Below, one piece after another: positions 51,322 through 59,292 of a stretch of 64,000 bases of DNA (its first letter is position 1; every line of letters begins with the position of its first letter). The stretch is from NCBI GenBank assembly GCA_910580195.1, contig CAJTWA010000018.1:1-64000 (forward strand), in the 5' to 3' direction. Below the pieces are notes generated by a model. The model was given only the letters and a program-made list of their open reading frames with translations, did no database searches and was not told the origin of the DNA. The stretch is from an uncultured Lachnospiraceae bacterium (GTDB taxonomy: Bacteria; Bacillota; Clostridia; Lachnospirales; Lachnospiraceae). Made by a program: the position numbers and the translations under genes.

Positions 51322-51464
51322 AGCCCTTCTCCATTCTGTTTACCATATTCTGCTGAATGATGCAAAACCGTATTTATGCCTTTATTATGTAAGCGATTTC
51401 TATTATAATTGGAATATTAGAAAAACACAATATTTATGTGGTAATTTGCCCTGAAATAGATTTT

Positions 51465-51800
51465 TTATTGCCGGATATAATACGGAATCACCAAGAACTT
51501 CCCGGCATGGATTTCATCGCCCCGAAGCCCGTTCAACGACTTGATCTCCTTCATGTACTCTTGGATGCTGCCATATTCTTCTGTCATATGTTCTGAAGCA
51601 ATGCTCCATAGGCTGTCCCCAGACTGTATCTCAATGCTGGTGAAAGACTTATAGCCTTGCCCTTCTCCTGCTTTCTGGCGCCTTGGCTGGAAAAACACAG
51701 CCCAGGATGCCATGCAGATAATAAGGATGCTGATTGCCAAGATGAAATATGCCTTATATTGGTAAACCTTCCTAATCCATCCCACATTTTGCAATTTCAT
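51465..51800 (-). CDS. yneA: YneA-like SOS cell-division suppressor (LysM protein)
   Basis: A 111-residue protein: short cytoplasmic start, one membrane helix (about 17-37) and an extracellular LysM domain (IQSGDSLWSIASEHM, LRGDEIHAGKFLVIPYY). It is divergent from lexA with SOS boxes between them, the arrangement of yneA in Bacillus. YneA blocks division during DNA damage. The identification rests on architecture and context rather than close sequence likeness. Confidence 0.85.
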   Translation of the reverse strand: MKLQNVGWIRKVYQYKAYFILAISILIICMASWAVFFQPRRQKAGEGQGYKSFTSIEIQSGDSLWSIASEHMTEEYGSIQEYMKEIKSLNGLRGDEIHAGKFLVIPYYIRQ

Positions 51801-51831
51801 AATTCCTTCCTCCTTTTCCGAACAGGTTTTC

Positions 51832-51845
51832 CGAACATTCGTTTA
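51832..51845. promoter_or_regulatory. LexA box at the yneA start site
   Basis: CGAACATTCGTTTA matches the Gram-positive SOS box CGAACnnnnGTTCG in 12 of 14 positions that count or are free. It lies at or just after the expected yneA transcription start. Confidence 0.75.
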
Positions 51846-51850
51846 AAAAG

Positions 51851-51879
51851 AGTATATAGGAAGAACATATATTTGTCAA
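51851..51879 (-). promoter_or_regulatory. yneA promoter
   Basis: On the minus strand TTGACA (51879-51874), 17 bp, TATACT (51856-51851): near consensus, flanked by LexA boxes on both sides. Confidence 0.8.
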
Positions 51880-51888
51880 GTAAATTTG

Positions 51889-51915
51889 CGAACAAATTTT
51901 CGGAATATTTGTTTG
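51889..51915. promoter_or_regulatory. Paired LexA boxes before lexA
   Basis: CGAACAAATTTTCG (51889-51902) and GGAATATTTGTTTG (51902-51915) lie head to tail, the second overlapping the lexA -35 element. Each fits the SOS box with one to three mismatches. Confidence 0.7.
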
Positions 51916-51941
51916 CATTTTTCCTAAAAGTGTGTTATGAT
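51913..51941 (+). promoter_or_regulatory. lexA promoter
   Basis: TTGCAT (51913-51918), 17 bp, TATGAT (51936-51941). Autoregulation by LexA is expected because a box overlaps the -35. Confidence 0.7.
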
Positions 51942-51947
51942 AGGTAT

Positions 51948-52016
51948 ATGCAGAACAACCCTATCCAAGCACTGCATCAAAGGATGCCGAACATGGGGCT
52001 TGGTAGGCAATTTTAG
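51948..52016 (+). CDS. Possible 22-residue upstream peptide of lexA
   Basis: ATG at 51948 is seven bases after the -10 element, at the expected transcription start, so it could be translated as a leaderless frame. It runs 22 codons (MQNNPIQALHQRMPNMGLGR and two more) and its TAG overlaps the AGGAGG ribosome site of lexA. No homologue comes to mind. It may be chance. Confidence 0.3.
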   Translation: MQNNPIQALHQRMPNMGLGRQF

Positions 52017-52027
52017 GAGGTATCGTT

Positions 52028-52645
52028 ATGGCATATGGAAAGATCAGTGATAAACAGAAAGAAATTTTAGAATATATCAAAAGTGAAATCTTAAACCGCG
52101 GGTATCCGCCAGCAGTGCGGGACATCTGTGAGGCAGTCCATCTTAAGTCCACTTCTTCCGTACATTCCCATCTGGAAACTTTGGAGAAGAATGGGTATAT
52201 CCGCAGGGACCCTACGAAGCCAAGGGCAATTGAGATTATTGACGACACCTTTAACTTGGTACGGCGCGAGGTGGTAAATGTCCCCCTCCTTGGGCGTGTG
52301 GCTGCTGGGCAGCCATTGCTGGCAGTAGAGAATATTGAAACGTATTTTCCGGTCCCATCCGAATATATACCGAACGAGGAAACTTTTATGCTCCGGGTTA
52401 CAGGGGATAGTATGGTAAATGCAGGGATTTTTGATGGGGATAATATTTTAGTCCAGCGCCAGTCTACGGCGGAAGATGGGGAAATGGTTGTCGCCTTAGT
52501 GGACGATTCCGCAACTGTAAAAACATTTTATAAGGAAGATGGGCATTACCGCCTACAGCCGGAAAACCCAGCGATGGCTCCGATCATTGTGGATGACTGC
52601 ACCATTTTAGGGAAAGTTTTTGGCGTATTCCGCTTTTATAAATAA
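52028..52645 (+). CDS. lexA: SOS repressor LexA
   Basis: 205 residues. N-terminal winged helix (ISDKQKEILEYIKSEILNRG, YPPAVRDICEAVHLKSTSSV), Ala-Gly cleavage site in GRVAAGQPLLA (about residue 92), catalytic Ser128 in TGDSMVNAGIFDGD and Lys165 in SATVKTFY. Ribosome site TAGGAGG. Confidence 0.97.
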   Translation: MAYGKISDKQKEILEYIKSEILNRGYPPAVRDICEAVHLKSTSSVHSHLETLEKNGYIRRDPTKPRAIEIIDDTFNLVRREVVNVPLLGRVAAGQPLLAVENIETYFPVPSEYIPNEETFMLRVTGDSMVNAGIFDGDNILVQRQSTAEDGEMVVALVDDSATVKTFYKEDGHYRLQPENPAMAPIIVDDCTILGKVFGVFRFYK

Positions 52646-52688
52646 CCAACGCATAGGCAGCGATTAAGGTATTTTTGGGTAGCCAAAA

Positions 52689-52728
52689 GGCTGCCGCAGG
52701 ATGTATCATGAGCGGCAGCCTAGTTTTT
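52689..52728. terminator. Terminator between lexA and rsfS
   Basis: GGCTGCCGC and GCGGCAGCC form a 9-bp perfect stem with a 14-nt loop followed by TAGTTTTT on the plus strand. It ends lexA transcription and separates the convergent rsfS gene. Confidence 0.9.
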
Positions 52729-52762
52729 GTACTATTTTTGCATGGCGTTAGGACCATAGCTT

Positions 52763-53113
52763 TTACAGTTCTTCCACAGGGATTTTTTTGCCATCCGTCC
52801 AAATCCGCTCTAAATCATAGAACAGGCGGTCTTCCTTTGAAAAAAGATGTACAATGATATCCCTGTAATCCATAAGGACCCAACTGGAGTTGCGGTTTCC
52901 TTCAATTTGCTTTACGGAATGGCCATTTTTGCCCAACTCCTCTTCCACTGCATCTACCATTGCTTGGATTTGGTTGGTATTCGTCCCAGTTGCAATTACA
53001 AAGTAATCTGCAAGAGGTGAAATTTCACTGATATCAATGATGCGGATTTCTTCTGCCTTTTTATCGCTTAATGCATGGCAGGCAGCCTTTGCCATTTCAC
53101 GGGAAATATCCAT
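52763..53113 (-). CDS. rsfS: Ribosomal silencing factor RsfS
   Basis: 116 residues; binds L14 and blocks subunit joining in starvation. DISEISPLADYFVIATGTNT, GNRNSSWVLMDYRDIIVHLF. Start at 53113 (MDISREMAK) follows GAAAGGAATG. Last gene of the leftward nadD-yqeK-rsfS group. Confidence 0.95.
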   Translation of the reverse strand: MDISREMAKAACHALSDKKAEEIRIIDISEISPLADYFVIATGTNTNQIQAMVDAVEEELGKNGHSVKQIEGNRNSSWVLMDYRDIIVHLFSKEDRLFYDLERIWTDGKKIPVEEL

Positions 53114-53210
53114 ATAATCATTCCTTTCATTTTGTCCTAAATACGATTGGGATGGATGCTCCTCCGAGGAACTGCTAACATCCACAGCAGACGTCTATAT
53201 CTCCTCTTAA

Positions 53211-53789
53211 TTAAAGCTTGGCAGCAGTTTCCCGGAAATATTGGTATGTTTCCAAAGTAAGCGGGTCAACTTCCCCGCCTTTCCGTTCCAGATAATTTAA
53301 GGTGTCAGACAAAATTTTCAGCATAGCTTTGTCTAGGCCTTCAAAAGCTAATTTCCGGACTTCTGCCAAATTTGGGGCTTTGCTCCGGTTTGGTTCCACA
53401 TAATCTGCGATGTAAATGATTTTATCCAATGTGTTCATCCCCGGCGCCCCGGTGGTATGCACCTGTATGGCATGGAGGATTTCCCTGTCTTCCACGCCAT
53501 AGCGTTTTCTTGCAAAGTAAGCGCCTAACTTTGCATGGAGCAGGAAGGGGCTTTTTTCCTCAGAAGCTGAAATAGGAATTTTATGTTTCTTGCATATTTT
53601 TATCTTTTCATGGTTGGAAAGGCATTTTGCACAGTCGTGCAGCAAGCCTGCATACATGGCCTGTTCCATGTCGGCCTGATGTGCCATGGCTAATGCCGCA
53701 GCGGTATACATGACGCCAAGGGTATGGGCGTACCGCTCCTTATCCAGTTCCTTTTTCAGCTTTTTTTCTATCTCTTCCCGTTTCATCAT
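53211..53789 (-). CDS. yqeK: YqeK, HD-domain Ap4A hydrolase
   Basis: 192 residues, HD phosphohydrolase: His in YAHTLGVMYTA, LLHDCAKCL, HAKLGAYFARKRYG, IHTTGAPGM-like VHTTGAPGMNTLDKIIYIAD and EPNR. Symmetric Ap4A hydrolase activity is known for the family. Start at 53789 (MMKREE) has GAAGGAG; it overlaps nadD by 50 bp. Confidence 0.93.
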   Translation of the reverse strand: MMKREEIEKKLKKELDKERYAHTLGVMYTAAALAMAHQADMEQAMYAGLLHDCAKCLSNHEKIKICKKHKIPISASEEKSPFLLHAKLGAYFARKRYGVEDREILHAIQVHTTGAPGMNTLDKIIYIADYVEPNRSKAPNLAEVRKLAFEGLDKAMLKILSDTLNYLERKGGEVDPLTLETYQYFRETAAKL

Positions 53790-54402
53790 CCAATCCATCT
53801 CCTTCATATAAATGGTTCGCCCTGATATATGCTTCTACTGCTTCGGGAACAAGGTACCGTATGGTCCTCCCATAATGCAGGCGGTTCCGGATATCCTGTG
53901 AGGAAACTTCTAGGTTTGGCGTGTCTAATGGAAAGAATTTTTCCTGATATTTTTGGTTCAGGTAATCTATCTGCTGGAAAAACTTTTCCTGATGCTGATG
54001 TTTCCGGTGTGCCGCCAAAACATTGCAGTTTTCCAATATTGCTGCCGGTTCCTTCCATCCTTCAAAGTCAAATAGGGAATCTGCCCCTAGGATAAAAAAT
54101 AATTCTGCACCGGGATTTCGCTCCTTCAGTTTCCCTAACGTCAGATAGGTATAGCTGGTATCTTTGGTATCCACTTCCGTCTGGTCCATGGAAAAGGCAG
54201 GGTTCCCTGCAATTGCCAAAGAAACCATCTGGCAGCGGTGGAAAGATGCAGTAACGTCCTGCACCTGCTTGTGGGGAGAATGGCCGGTAGGGAGGAACAG
54301 CACTTTTTCAAGGCCGAACTGCTCCCTTGCATTCTCCGCAATCATTAGATGCCCGTAATGGATGGGGTCGAACGTCCCTCCCATAATGCCGATTTTTTGC
54401 AT
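53740..54402 (-). CDS. nadD: Nicotinate-nucleotide adenylyltransferase
   Basis: NAD synthesis, NaMN to NaAD. GIMGGTFDPIHYGHLMIAENA (HxGH), LFFILGADSLFDFEGWKE and SSQDIRNRLHYG. About 220 residues. I start at 54402 (MQKIGIMGG) after GGAG; a Met five codons earlier is possible. The C terminus is extended past the usual end by a charged tail that overlaps yqeK. Confidence 0.94.
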   Translation of the reverse strand: MQKIGIMGGTFDPIHYGHLMIAENAREQFGLEKVLFLPTGHSPHKQVQDVTASFHRCQMVSLAIAGNPAFSMDQTEVDTKDTSYTYLTLGKLKERNPGAELFFILGADSLFDFEGWKEPAAILENCNVLAAHRKHQHQEKFFQQIDYLNQKYQEKFFPLDTPNLEVSSQDIRNRLHYGRTIRYLVPEAVEAYIRANHLYEGDGLDDETGRDRKKAEKGTG

Positions 54403-54435
54403 GATACATTGCTCCATAAGACTCCCTTGCCTTGC

Positions 54436-54732
54436 TTACCTCGGAAGTTTGATTTTGGGATTTTTTTTGGAAGGCCGGTACAGCACAATTTTCTTCCCGA
54501 TGACTTGGACTACCCCGGACCTTGTGCGCCCAGCCATTGTGTCAGCAATTTCGTTGGGATCGTCAAAGCAGTTTTTTAATACCGAAAGCTTGACTAATTC
54601 CCTTTTTTCCAGCGCTTCGTCTACTGAATTTATCAATTCTGGGGTAAGGCTTGCCTTCCCCACCTGAAAAATTGGGTCTATGCCGTTGGCAAGGCTTTTT
54701 AAATAGGCGCGCTGTTTACTTGTAATTTCCAT
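54436..54732 (-). CDS. yhbY: YhbY RNA-binding protein (CRM domain)
   Basis: 98 residues; ribosome-assembly CRM-domain protein. ITSKQRAYLKSLANGIDPIF, QVGKASLTPELI, KLSVLKNCFDDPNEIADT and VQVIGKKIVLYRPSK. GAAAGGAATT ribosome site. Confidence 0.95.
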   Translation of the reverse strand: MEITSKQRAYLKSLANGIDPIFQVGKASLTPELINSVDEALEKRELVKLSVLKNCFDDPNEIADTMAGRTRSGVVQVIGKKIVLYRPSKKNPKIKLPR

Positions 54733-54788
54733 ATATAATTCCTTTCTAAACGTGAATGTGGGGACAGCCCATTGTTCCTCCGAAATCT

Positions 54789-56075
54789 TTATTTATAGTA
54801 GTCAAATTCGTGGCCGTACATCCGCACGGTATCCCCTTCTGAAATGCCTGCTTTCTCCAATTCTTCCAGAATTCCCTGCTCCCGGAGGAATTTTTGGAAA
54901 AACAGGAACCCTTTTTCGGAATCAATGTTGGTGTACCCAAGCATTTTTTCGATTTTTGGCCCTTCTGCTACGTAAACATTGTCTTTTTCGTTGTATTCTA
55001 CGGTAAAGGAGCTGCTCTTGAATTCTTTCATTTCCGGGTAAAATTCCTGCTCATAGACAATGGGGGTATTGTCCAATTCGGATAAGAGGCCATTGACGTA
55101 ATAGAGCAGTTCCTTCAGGCCTTGCCCGCTTACGGCGGATATGGGGAATACTTTGGTTCCTTTGGGTTCAAATTCTGCCTTCAAAATAGGGAGGGCGCTC
55201 TCTTCCTCGTTATAGATAGCATCAATTTTATTTGCTGCAATGACCTGCGGCTTCTCCAGCAATTTGGGGTTGAAATTTTCCAGCTCCTGATTGATGGCAT
55301 AAATATCTGCAATGGGATCCCTGCCTTCTACTGAAGCAGCGTCTACAATGTGTATCATGACCCTTGTGCGCTCAATATGCTTTAAAAATGCGTGGCCTAG
55401 CCCCACGCCCTCCGACGCCCCTTCAATCAGCCCCGGGATATCAGCAATAACAAAGCCATTTGTCCCATCCAAATCCACAACCCCTAAGTTCGGGTTCAAG
55501 GTAGTAAAATGGTAATTTGCTATCTTTGGCTGGGCGTTTGTTACCCTAGACAGCAGCGTGGACTTCCCAACATTTGGGAACCCTACGAGGCCTACGTCCG
55601 CAATTACCTTCAGTTCCAAACGGACCTCCAGCTCAATGCCCGGCTGCCCCGGCTGCGCATACTTCGGGGCCTGCATGGTTGCAGTTGCAAAATGCTGGTT
55701 GCCAAGGCCGCCCCTTCCGCCTTTGAGGATAATCTGGCTCCGGTTCCCCCCGGACATATCGGCTATGACTTTATCGCTCTCGGCATCCCGGATGATTGTC
55801 CCGGCTGGGACTTTTACAACTAAGTCTTCCCCATTCCTGCCATGGCAGTTGCGCTTCCTTCCGTCTTCCCCGTTCCCGGCAGCATATTTCCGGTTATGCC
55901 TGAAATCGTTTAAGGTATTCAGCCCGTCGTCCACCTGAAAAATTAAGTTTCCGCCATGGCCGCCGTCCCCGCCGTCCGGGCCTCCGCTGGGCACATATTT
56001 TTCACGGCGGAAAGAAACATGGCCGTCCCCGCCTTTTCCTGATTTTATAATAATTTTCACACTGTCTGCAAACAT
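54789..56075 (-). CDS. obgE: GTPase ObgE/CgtA
   Basis: Ribosome-assembly and stress GTPase, 428 residues. Glycine-rich Obg domain (KSGKGGDGHVSFRREKYVP, GGDGGHGGNL), G1 GFPNVGKSTLLS, G3 DIPGLIEGASEG, G4 NKID, and the C-terminal OCT domain ending near GDTVRMYGHEFDYY. Classic position after rpmA. Confidence 0.97.
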   Translation of the reverse strand: MFADSVKIIIKSGKGGDGHVSFRREKYVPSGGPDGGDGGHGGNLIFQVDDGLNTLNDFRHNRKYAAGNGEDGRKRNCHGRNGEDLVVKVPAGTIIRDAESDKVIADMSGGNRSQIILKGGRGGLGNQHFATATMQAPKYAQPGQPGIELEVRLELKVIADVGLVGFPNVGKSTLLSRVTNAQPKIANYHFTTLNPNLGVVDLDGTNGFVIADIPGLIEGASEGVGLGHAFLKHIERTRVMIHIVDAASVEGRDPIADIYAINQELENFNPKLLEKPQVIAANKIDAIYNEEESALPILKAEFEPKGTKVFPISAVSGQGLKELLYYVNGLLSELDNTPIVYEQEFYPEMKEFKSSSFTVEYNEKDNVYVAEGPKIEKMLGYTNIDSEKGFLFFQKFLREQGILEELEKAGISEGDTVRMYGHEFDYYK

Positions 56076-56172
56076 GTTCCCTCCTGCATGATGAAAAGAA
56101 TAGACCCAACTATACAGTCGGGTCTATCCATCCAATCCTGTGAAATGAAGCTATCCCAAATGGGGCGCAAGC

Positions 56173-56463
56173 TTATTCATTGCTTGCTACTGGGTATACG
56201 GAAGCCTGTTTCCTGCTTCTTCCTTTCCTCTCAAATCTCAGGATGCCGTCAACTTTCGCGAACAATGTGTCATCTCCGCCCCTGCCAACATTCACGCCTG
56301 GGTGAATCTTGGTCCCGCGCTGGCGGTATAAAATATTCCCAGCCTTCACAAACTGTCCGTCGGCACGCTTTGCGCCTAACCGTTTGGATTCGGAATCCCT
56401 TCCGTTCTTGGTAGATCCAACTCCCTTTTTATGGGCAAAAAATTGAAGGTTCATATTCAACAT
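56173..56463 (-). CDS. rpmA: 50S ribosomal protein L27
   Basis: 96 residues with the Firmicutes N-terminal extension MLNMNLQFFAHKKGVGSTKN. The LQFFA-H segment is the processing site cut by Prp, encoded next door; removal exposes the functional N terminus near the peptidyl-transfer centre. Confidence 0.97.
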   Translation of the reverse strand: MLNMNLQFFAHKKGVGSTKNGRDSESKRLGAKRADGQFVKAGNILYRQRGTKIHPGVNVGRGGDDTLFAKVDGILRFERKGRSRKQASVYPVASNE

Positions 56464-56466
56464 GTC

Positions 56467-56796
56467 CTACACCTCCTCAAATGTAAGCCTAATGTATTCA
56501 GTTCCGTAACTTTTCTGTATTCCCTGTAAGCCTAAAACCAGCGAACGTATCAGCAAAAGGGACTCTTTTGAATACCCTTCCTGCAAGGAAAAGCCAATCA
56601 GGCCGCTGTCCGGGTCAGTTTCTATGTCAAACCTGTCCGAAACAAGCGTTTCTATGGAATTGATGGTATTGATAACCAGCACAGAAACTGCGGCGCATAC
56701 GATATCCTCCCCTGCCGGGGCATATCCCGTATGCCCAAGGCACCGGAACGCCGTATATTCTTGTCCACTGTTTTTATAAACCGTTATAGTAACCAT
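56467..56796 (-). CDS. prp: L27-processing cysteine protease Prp
   Basis: 109 residues. His in CLGHTGYAPAGEDIVCAAVS, where the following Cys is the nucleophile. Found between rplU and rpmA throughout Firmicutes. Matches the L27 extension downstream. Confidence 0.94.
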   Translation of the reverse strand: MVTITVYKNSGQEYTAFRCLGHTGYAPAGEDIVCAAVSVLVINTINSIETLVSDRFDIETDPDSGLIGFSLQEGYSKESLLLIRSLVLGLQGIQKSYGTEYIRLTFEEV

Positions 56797-56811
56797 AACA
56801 ATCCCTATCGA

Positions 56812-57117
56812 TTAGCCATTAATTTTTTCGATTTTTACCTTGGTAAAGGACTGCCTGTGTCCCTGCTTCTTGTGGTAGCCGGTTTTCCTCTTGTACTTGT
56901 AAACGATGACTTTCTTGCCCCTGCCGTTGTCTACGACGGAAGCTTCTACGGTTGCATTGGCTGCGTCTTCCCCAACCTTCAGGGAACCGTCATTCACTGC
57001 TAACACTTCATCAAAAGTAACCTTTTCCCCAGCTTCTAACCCAAGTTTTTCAATGGTAATGATATCGCCTTCGGATACTTTGTACTGTTTACCACCTGTT
57101 GCTATAATTGCGTACAT
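56812..57117 (-). CDS. rplU: 50S ribosomal protein L21
   Basis: 101 residues. MYAIIATGGKQYKVSEGD, KVIVYKYKRKTGYHKKQGHR and the C-terminal KIEKING. I choose ATG 57117: AGGAGGTGTGCC lies before it; the Met three codons upstream overlaps that ribosome site. Confidence 0.97.
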   Translation of the reverse strand: MYAIIATGGKQYKVSEGDIITIEKLGLEAGEKVTFDEVLAVNDGSLKVGEDAANATVEASVVDNGRGKKVIVYKYKRKTGYHKKQGHRQSFTKVKIEKING

Positions 57118-57227
57118 ATGGCACACCTCCTATTATCATTACTCGCCAGCTGCGGTGCTGCAGATTGCAGGCTTAAAACCTCACTGTGCGGCATACTCAT
57201 AGAGAATAGCACAAAAATGCCGGCAAG
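57118..57227 (-). ncRNA. Possible ribosomal L21 leader
   Basis: The 110 nt before rplU hold stem-forming segments on the minus strand (CTGCAATCTGCAG-type palindromes, GCTGGCGAG). In Firmicutes an L21 leader RNA occupies exactly this spot. I cannot confirm the consensus by eye. Confidence 0.4.
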
Positions 57228-58421
57228 TCAATGGTTTTTCCACTGTTCGGCCAAAGATTTTTTCACTTTTTTCCGTGTCATTTCCACTAAATTCAATTTC
57301 GTTATGTCCAGCACTTGGACTGGCACGGGATCCCCAGCCACTGCGCTGCGCAGCTTCTGCATCAGCAGCCCTTGGGATTTTGCAGATTTCATGTCAATAA
57401 AATCCACAATGATAATGCCGGAGATATTCCGCAGGCGGAGCTGGCAGGCAATCTCCTCTGCTGCCTCCAGATTGATGGTAAGATAGTGCTCCTGCACCTG
57501 CTTTTTGGCAATGCTTTTTCCGGTATTCACGTCAATGACAGTCAACGCTTCGGTAGGCTGGATGATGAGGTACCCGCCGGATTTTAACCAGACACGTTCC
57601 TGAAGGGCTTCCTGCAAGCGGCGCTCTAAGCGGTAAAGGCTGCTTAAGCTTACCATGGGGTCATCATATAAGGTAAGTTTACCCAAGTCCTCTGGCTGGT
57701 ACTGGTCCAAATAACTATGGATGCCCTCAAAAAGCTCCGGGGAGTCCGTCAGGATGGCGGAAAGCTGGGACTGGTTCACGTCCTTTAGCACATGAAGGTA
57801 TTCCGGCATGCTTTCCTTCAGGCAGGAAAATACGGTACGGTGGGGCGCAGTTTCCCGGAGATGGAAATATTCCTGCTTAAGCATTTTATATTCCTCCAAG
57901 ATTTCCTCTTTTGGGGCGTCCGCTGCGTTTGTGCGCACAATGAGCCCAAATTCCCCGCCTTCCTCAAAGCCTAACGCCTGCTTTAATTCTTCCCGTGTGT
58001 GGAACCCCAATTTTTTGGAAATCCCAATTTTTGTATTTTCGCTGGTTAATACCAGATATTTCCCGCTTATGTTCAGGTTCGTCGTCACCTTCGGAGGCTT
58101 GGACTTGCTGCTCTCCTGCGCAACCTGCACCACCAGCTCGTCCCCTTGGATCAGCCTTGGGCTGTTGATTTTTTTCACAAACAGGGGCTGTTTCATTTCA
58201 TCCAGCGGATAGTAGCAAGGCACGCCCGGGGCAATCTCAATAAAGGCGGCGTTTAGGTTTTTTACGATATTTTTCACCCGCCCAACGTATATGTTCCCAA
58301 GGATGCCCTGCTTGCCTTCCAGTTCTAAATTGATTTCAAGGAGGCGTTTTTCAGAATAAAGGGCGGATGCAATATAGGTATTGCCCTTTTGGTTTAACTT
58401 TGTAATCAGCAGCTTATTCAC
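57228..58421 (-). CDS. rng: Ribonuclease G/E family
   Basis: Endoribonuclease for rRNA maturation and mRNA decay. S1-like domain (GNIYVGRVKNIVKNLNAAFI), catalytic Asp in ALTVIDVNTGKSIAK and second Asp in GIIIVDFIDMK. About 397 residues; it lacks the Zn-link Cys motif and long C-terminal arm of RNase E. Start at GTG 58421 (MNKLLITK) with GAAAGGGGA upstream; a Met at 58460 has no ribosome site. Confidence 0.92.
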   Translation of the reverse strand: MNKLLITKLNQKGNTYIASALYSEKRLLEINLELEGKQGILGNIYVGRVKNIVKNLNAAFIEIAPGVPCYYPLDEMKQPLFVKKINSPRLIQGDELVVQVAQESSKSKPPKVTTNLNISGKYLVLTSENTKIGISKKLGFHTREELKQALGFEEGGEFGLIVRTNAADAPKEEILEEYKMLKQEYFHLRETAPHRTVFSCLKESMPEYLHVLKDVNQSQLSAILTDSPELFEGIHSYLDQYQPEDLGKLTLYDDPMVSLSSLYRLERRLQEALQERVWLKSGGYLIIQPTEALTVIDVNTGKSIAKKQVQEHYLTINLEAAEEIACQLRLRNISGIIIVDFIDMKSAKSQGLLMQKLRSAVAGDPVPVQVLDITKLNLVEMTRKKVKKSLAEQWKNH

Positions 58422-58467
58422 GGAATGTCCCCTTTCATCAATAAGCGTAATAAATGCCATGGCAGAA

Positions 58468-59292
58468 CTATGGGATGTCTTCCCCCAATGCCCCTAACGG
58501 CAGGAATTCCGGGAACTCTTTCCCTTGCTTTTCATAAGAGCCCTTTAACCGGCTTAAGTAATCCCGGTATGCCTGCTGCTCTTTTTCCCCTTTTACGGGG
58601 ATTTCATCCGATTTTGCATAGACTTCAAGCCGGTGGGTTTGGAACTGGAATGGCTGGTACGTTAGGCCGCAAAATTGGCAGAACGTTTCCAGCGCAAGCT
58701 CTGGCTTTATGTTATTGCTACTCCCGGTGCAAAGCCTTAAAAATAAGGCATACGCCCCATGTTCCAAGCCTACAGCCTCCATCCCATAGATGAACTGCTT
58801 TAAGTCCAGTTCCATTTGGCTCTTCTTTGCCTGTTTTGTGATAAGGATTTGGGGCTGGCCAATAAAAAATTCTTCCACTTTTCTTTGGAGCTCTTCCTGT
58901 GAAGAAAAGAACGTCCCATATTCCGGCTTCATGGAAACATGGTAATCCGCGGCAGCCACCAGCGACATGGAAGTCTTGGCAGTATCGGGAAGTTTTTTGT
59001 ATTCTAAAATTGTAACCCCTTCCGCCATGGCGGAATTTAAGGCGTCTATGGATGCCCGGCTGGATCTGGTGGAGTTGACGGAAATGTCAAAATATTCCCC
59101 GCTGCTGGTAATGCCTACCCCCAAAGGGGCGGCAAAGGACATAATCTGGTGGGGGCTGTACCCGCCAGAATAGGCAATGTCAATCCCGGCCCGCCGGATG
59201 GCTTTCTGGAAATACCGCATCATGTCAAGATGCCCGATAAACTTCATCACGCCGTATTTCCCAAATTTAATTCTGATGTTCAAGACAGACAC
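58468..59292 (-). CDS. DUF2344 / TIGR03936 protein
   Basis: 274 residues: IKFGKYGVMKFIGHLDMMRY, GGYSPHQIMSFAAPLGVGIT, ISVNSTRSS. Always next to or fused with the TIGR03960 radical SAM protein in Firmicutes, suggesting joint tRNA or ribosome modification; the reaction is unproven. It overlaps the radical SAM gene by 26 bp. Confidence 0.92.
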   Translation of the reverse strand: MSVLNIRIKFGKYGVMKFIGHLDMMRYFQKAIRRAGIDIAYSGGYSPHQIMSFAAPLGVGITSSGEYFDISVNSTRSSRASIDALNSAMAEGVTILEYKKLPDTAKTSMSLVAAADYHVSMKPEYGTFFSSQEELQRKVEEFFIGQPQILITKQAKKSQMELDLKQFIYGMEAVGLEHGAYALFLRLCTGSSNNIKPELALETFCQFCGLTYQPFQFQTHRLEVYAKSDEIPVKGEKEQQAYRDYLSRLKGSYEKQGKEFPEFLPLGALGEDIP

